64,000 bases of DNA from Saccharothrix algeriensis. GTDB lineage: Bacteria > Actinomycetota > Actinomycetes > Mycobacteriales > Pseudonocardiaceae. The stretch is from assembly GCF_016907655.1 (NCBI RefSeq), contig NZ_JAFBCL010000001.1:4188001-4252000 (forward strand). The letters run 5' to 3'. The translations under genes were made by a program, and so were the position numbers. The notes beneath the pieces are model-generated. The model did no database searches, had not been told where the DNA came from, and worked only from the letters and a program-made list of their open reading frames with translations. This document shows, piece by piece, positions 62,179 through 64,000 of the stretch (positions within the stretch are counted from its first letter, which is position 1; every line of letters starts with the position of its first letter).

Positions 62179-62772
62179 TCAGGCGGTGGCCAGGACGCCG
62201 GCTGTGGTGAGGGAGGCCAAGGCCATCCGGGTGAGCAGGGAGGCCATCTGGTCGCGGTCCAGGTGGGCGCTGTGGGGGGTGGAGTTGATCAGGCCGAAGA
62301 CGGCGTGGGCGGCGGCGCGGGCGGTGGGCTCGTCCACCTTCACCGTCTCCTGGAGCGTCGTCACCCAGACCTCGACGTACCGGCGTTGCAGCGCCCGCAC
62401 GCGGCGGCGGTCGGGGTCGGTCAGGTTGGCCAGGTTGCGCATCTGGACGGTGATCAGCGCCGGGTCGTCCAGCGCGAAGTCGACGTGCCAGCGGACCAGG
62501 GCGTGCAGGGCCGAGGTCGCGTCGGGGGACGCGGAGACGCGGGACAGGCCGCCGTCGAGCAGGCGCTCGGAGATCGACGTCAGCATCTCGCCGAGCATGG
62601 CGTCCTTGCTGCGGAAGTGCCGGTAGAGCGCCGGGCCGGAGATCCCCACGGCCGCGCCGATGTCGTCGATGCCCACGCCGTGGAAGCCGTGTCGGGCGAA
62701 CAGCTCGGCCGCCGCGGCCAGGATCTGCTCCCGGCGGGTCTGCTTCGGTTCCTCGGCTGGCACGCGCCCCAT
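62179..62772 (-). CDS. TetR-family regulator
   Basis: The 197-aa protein has the TetR helix-turn-helix near the start (REQILAAAAELFARHGFHGVGIDDIGAAVGISGPALYRHFRSKDAMLGEML) and a helical ligand domain. Relatives with this GISGPALYRHF pattern next to acyl-CoA dehydrogenase and carboxylase genes respond to acyl-CoA esters. A 16-bp box, GTAAACGAGCGTTAAC at 62796-62811, lies 24 bp upstream of its start, and two similar boxes precede the carboxylase gene at 63937. Autoregulation and control of that operon are inferred. ATG at 62772. Confidence 0.88.
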   Translation of the reverse strand: MGRVPAEEPKQTRREQILAAAAELFARHGFHGVGIDDIGAAVGISGPALYRHFRSKDAMLGEMLTSISERLLDGGLSRVSASPDATSALHALVRWHVDFALDDPALITVQMRNLANLTDPDRRRVRALQRRYVEVWVTTLQETVKVDEPTARAAAHAVFGLINSTPHSAHLDRDQMASLLTRMALASLTTAGVLATA

Positions 62773-62795
62773 CCTAAACGGCCCGGCGGAGAAAC

Positions 62796-62811
62796 GTAAA
62801 CGAGCGTTAAC
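62796..62811. promoter_or_regulatory. TetR-type operator box 1
   Basis: GTAAACGAGCGTTAAC, an imperfect dyad, in the divergent region between the TetR gene and the SGNH hydrolase gene. It matches boxes 2 and 3 (63883, 63909) at 11 to 13 of 16 positions. Confidence 0.6.
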
Positions 62812-62956
62812 CGGTGGGTCGCCCGGAGATCGCCGGCCCGCCGCGCCGGACCGCGAAGTTAACTCTTGACCGGGGCTTTTGGTCAGACCTACCAACTGGT
62901 AACTGTTGTTGTGCTCCGCATCACACCCTGCGTGTTTCCCTCCGGGAGGCTGCTCG

Positions 62957-63760
62957 ATGCGCCCTGTCCGCACCCTGCTCGGCGCGGTGCTCGCCGCCGC
63001 GGCGGCACTGCTCACCGCCCTGCCCGCCCAAGCCCAGGCCCAAGTCCAGGCCGGCGCGCACTACGTCGCGCTCGGCGACTCCTACTCCTCGGGGACCGGC
63101 ACCGGCTCCTACTACGGCGAGAGCGGCTCCTGCAAGCGCAGCCAGTACGCCTACCCGGCGCTCTGGGCCGCCTCGCACGCCCCGGCGAGCTTCAAGTTCG
63201 TCGCCTGCTCCGGCGCCAGGACCGGTGACGTCCTGGCCAACCAGGTCGGCGCCCTGAGCGCGACCACGACCCTGGCCACCGTCTCGGTGGGCGGGAACGA
63301 CGCCGGGTTCACCGACGTCATCACCGCCTGCACGTTCGGCACCGACCAGGTGTGCGTCGACCGCGTCGACAAGGCCAAGACCTACGCCACCACGACGCTG
63401 CCCGGCCTGCTGGACAACGTCTACGCGCAGATCCGCAACCGGGCGCCCTCGGCGCGGGTCGTCGTGCTCGGGTACCCGCGCCTGTACAAGGTGCCGGGCT
63501 CGTGCTCGGTGGGCCTGAGCGACACCAAGCGGTCGGCGATCAACTCGGCCGCCGACACCCTGCACACCGTCATCTCCCGCCGGGCCGCCGCCAAGTCGTT
63601 CACCTACCGCGACCTGCGCGGGGCGTACGCCGGGCACGAGATCTGCTCGGCCGACTGGTGGCTGAACAGCCTGTCGTGGCCGGTGGAGGAGTCCTACCAC
63701 CCCAACCGCAGCGGCCAGCGGCTCGGCTACCTGCCGCAGCTCAACGCCGTCACGGGCTGA
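62957..63760 (+). CDS. Secreted SGNH/GDSL hydrolase (esterase or lipase)
   Basis: The 267-aa protein has a Sec signal peptide (MRPVRTLLGAVLAAAAALLT, cut after AQA near residue 30). The SGNH blocks are complete: block I GDSYSSGTG with the nucleophile Ser, block III VGGNDAGF with Asn, and block V ESYHPNRSG with the His. Six Cys suggest three disulfides, as in Streptomyces secreted lipases and phospholipases of this family. It acts outside the cell on lipid or acetyl esters. ATG 62957 follows GGGAGG. Divergent from the TetR gene; it may or may not share its regulation. Confidence 0.93.
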   Translation: MRPVRTLLGAVLAAAAALLTALPAQAQAQVQAGAHYVALGDSYSSGTGTGSYYGESGSCKRSQYAYPALWAASHAPASFKFVACSGARTGDVLANQVGALSATTTLATVSVGGNDAGFTDVITACTFGTDQVCVDRVDKAKTYATTTLPGLLDNVYAQIRNRAPSARVVVLGYPRLYKVPGSCSVGLSDTKRSAINSAADTLHTVISRRAAAKSFTYRDLRGAYAGHEICSADWWLNSLSWPVEESYHPNRSGQRLGYLPQLNAVTG

Positions 63761-63882
63761 CGCGCCCGCGGCGCGCTGCTCCGACCGGTGAGGGGGTCGC
63801 CCCGGCGGCCCCCTCACCGCCGCGCCGCCCACCGCGTCCCGGCGTGTCCCCGCCGCCGCGCCGGCGCGGGTGGACGCCGGGC

Positions 63883-63898
63883 GTTAACAAGCGCTAAC
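63883..63898. promoter_or_regulatory. TetR-type operator box 2
   Basis: GTTAACAAGCGCTAAC, 38 bp upstream of the carboxylase start. Confidence 0.65.
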
Positions 63899-63908
63899 AT
63901 CTCCTCAG

Positions 63909-63924
63909 GTTAACGACTGCTAAC
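63909..63924. promoter_or_regulatory. TetR-type operator box 3
   Basis: GTTAACGACTGCTAAC, 12 bp upstream of the carboxylase start and 26 bp from box 2 (start to start), so two dimers could bind almost on the same helical side. Confidence 0.65.
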
Positions 63925-63936
63925 CGCGAGGAGCCC

Positions 63937-64000
63937 ATGGACGCCCCCGTCCTGCGCAGCGCCGCCGACAAGTCCGGCGACGCCTTCCGGCGGTACGCCG
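63937..64000 (+). CDS. 5' end of an acyl-CoA carboxylase carboxyltransferase (beta) subunit
   Basis: ATG at 63937 follows GCGAGGAGCCC (a GAGGAG ribosome site). The 21 visible residues, beginning MDAPVLRSAADKSGDAFRRY, match the N-terminus typical of methylcrotonyl-CoA-type carboxylase beta subunits (PxLRSAADxxSExFRxN). The window ends here. Together with the TetR boxes this suggests the start of a branched-chain acyl-CoA (leucine/isovalerate) catabolic operon. Confidence 0.6.
   Translation, partial: MDAPVLRSAADKSGDAFRRYA

Overview
The window is very GC-rich DNA (about 73 to 75 percent by eye) with strong third-position GC bias, frequent GTG starts, Shine-Dalgarno-led operons and several likely leaderless genes. 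The gene set (Kgd-type 2-oxoglutarate decarboxylase, Ni-superoxide dismutase with its SodX protease, an SSI-type protease inhibitor, a chitinase under a DasR operator, a lasso peptide cluster) points to a filamentous actinomycete, most likely in the Pseudonocardiales (Saccharothrix, Actinosynnema or Lentzea-like). The genus is inference. The window is ordinary chromosome with one small biosynthetic cluster and no prophage, tRNA, rRNA or CRISPR that I can see.

Layout. 1-4000: the 3' end of a DUF3883 gene, then a compact minus-strand lasso peptide cluster (precursor, cyclase, fused RRE plus B2 protease). 4-7.2 kb: a ROK regulator, an APH(6)-like kinase, and divergent sodN and sodX. 7.3-7.7 kb: the first of three copies of a composite palindromic repeat. 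7.8-15 kb: an RmlC-like epimerase, malic enzyme, a five-PAS GGDEF-EAL protein and a BpsA-like aminopropyltransferase. 15-18.3 kb: a four-gene osmoprotectant-type ABC importer. 18.3-26.1 kb: an IclR regulator divergent from a histidine utilisation operon (hutH, hutU, an M20 amidohydrolase, hutF, hutI) with a 34-bp perfect palindrome between them. 26-29 kb: MFS transporter, LysR regulator, P-loop kinase. 29-33 kb: DUF6104 and kgd. 33-34.2 kb: an ArsR and SRPBCC pair with operators. 34.2-41.6 kb: a GC-rich repeat tract, a fused ABC exporter, an ABC-2 pair whose ATPase has a long Gln/Gly/Tyr/Pro tail, and two small proteins. 41.9-45.4 kb: alanine dehydrogenase, then a tandem glycine riboswitch driving gcvH and sdaA. 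45.5-50.5 kb: a protist-like IMP dehydrogenase, a small lipocalin-like protein, glutathione peroxidase, a UbiB-family kinase and an SSI inhibitor. 50.7-56.3 kb: MHS transporter, second palindromic element, Gfo/Idh oxidoreductase, then metY and metX behind a candidate leaderless leader peptide. 56.4-62.8 kb: GH18 chitinase, a hypothetical protein, a phospholipase A2 and acyltransferase fusion, third palindromic element, TetR regulator. 62.9-64 kb: a secreted SGNH hydrolase and the first codons of an acyl-CoA carboxylase beta subunit behind two TetR-type boxes.

The most unusual feature is the composite repeat at 7317-7728, 52027-52467 and 61700-62122. Each copy holds two roughly 105 to 131 bp palindromes. 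Each palindrome can fold as a cloverleaf: an outer closing stem, two short side hairpins and a perfect 26-27 bp central stem. Outer arms and apical loops are conserved, while the central stems differ between copies and stay perfectly self-complementary. I found no known family to assign it to. The lasso peptide (predicted core GSSSSGNADANSQYYW, ring Gly1 to Asp9), the PLA2-acyltransferase fusion, the metY leader peptide and the shared TetR operator are the next most interesting points.
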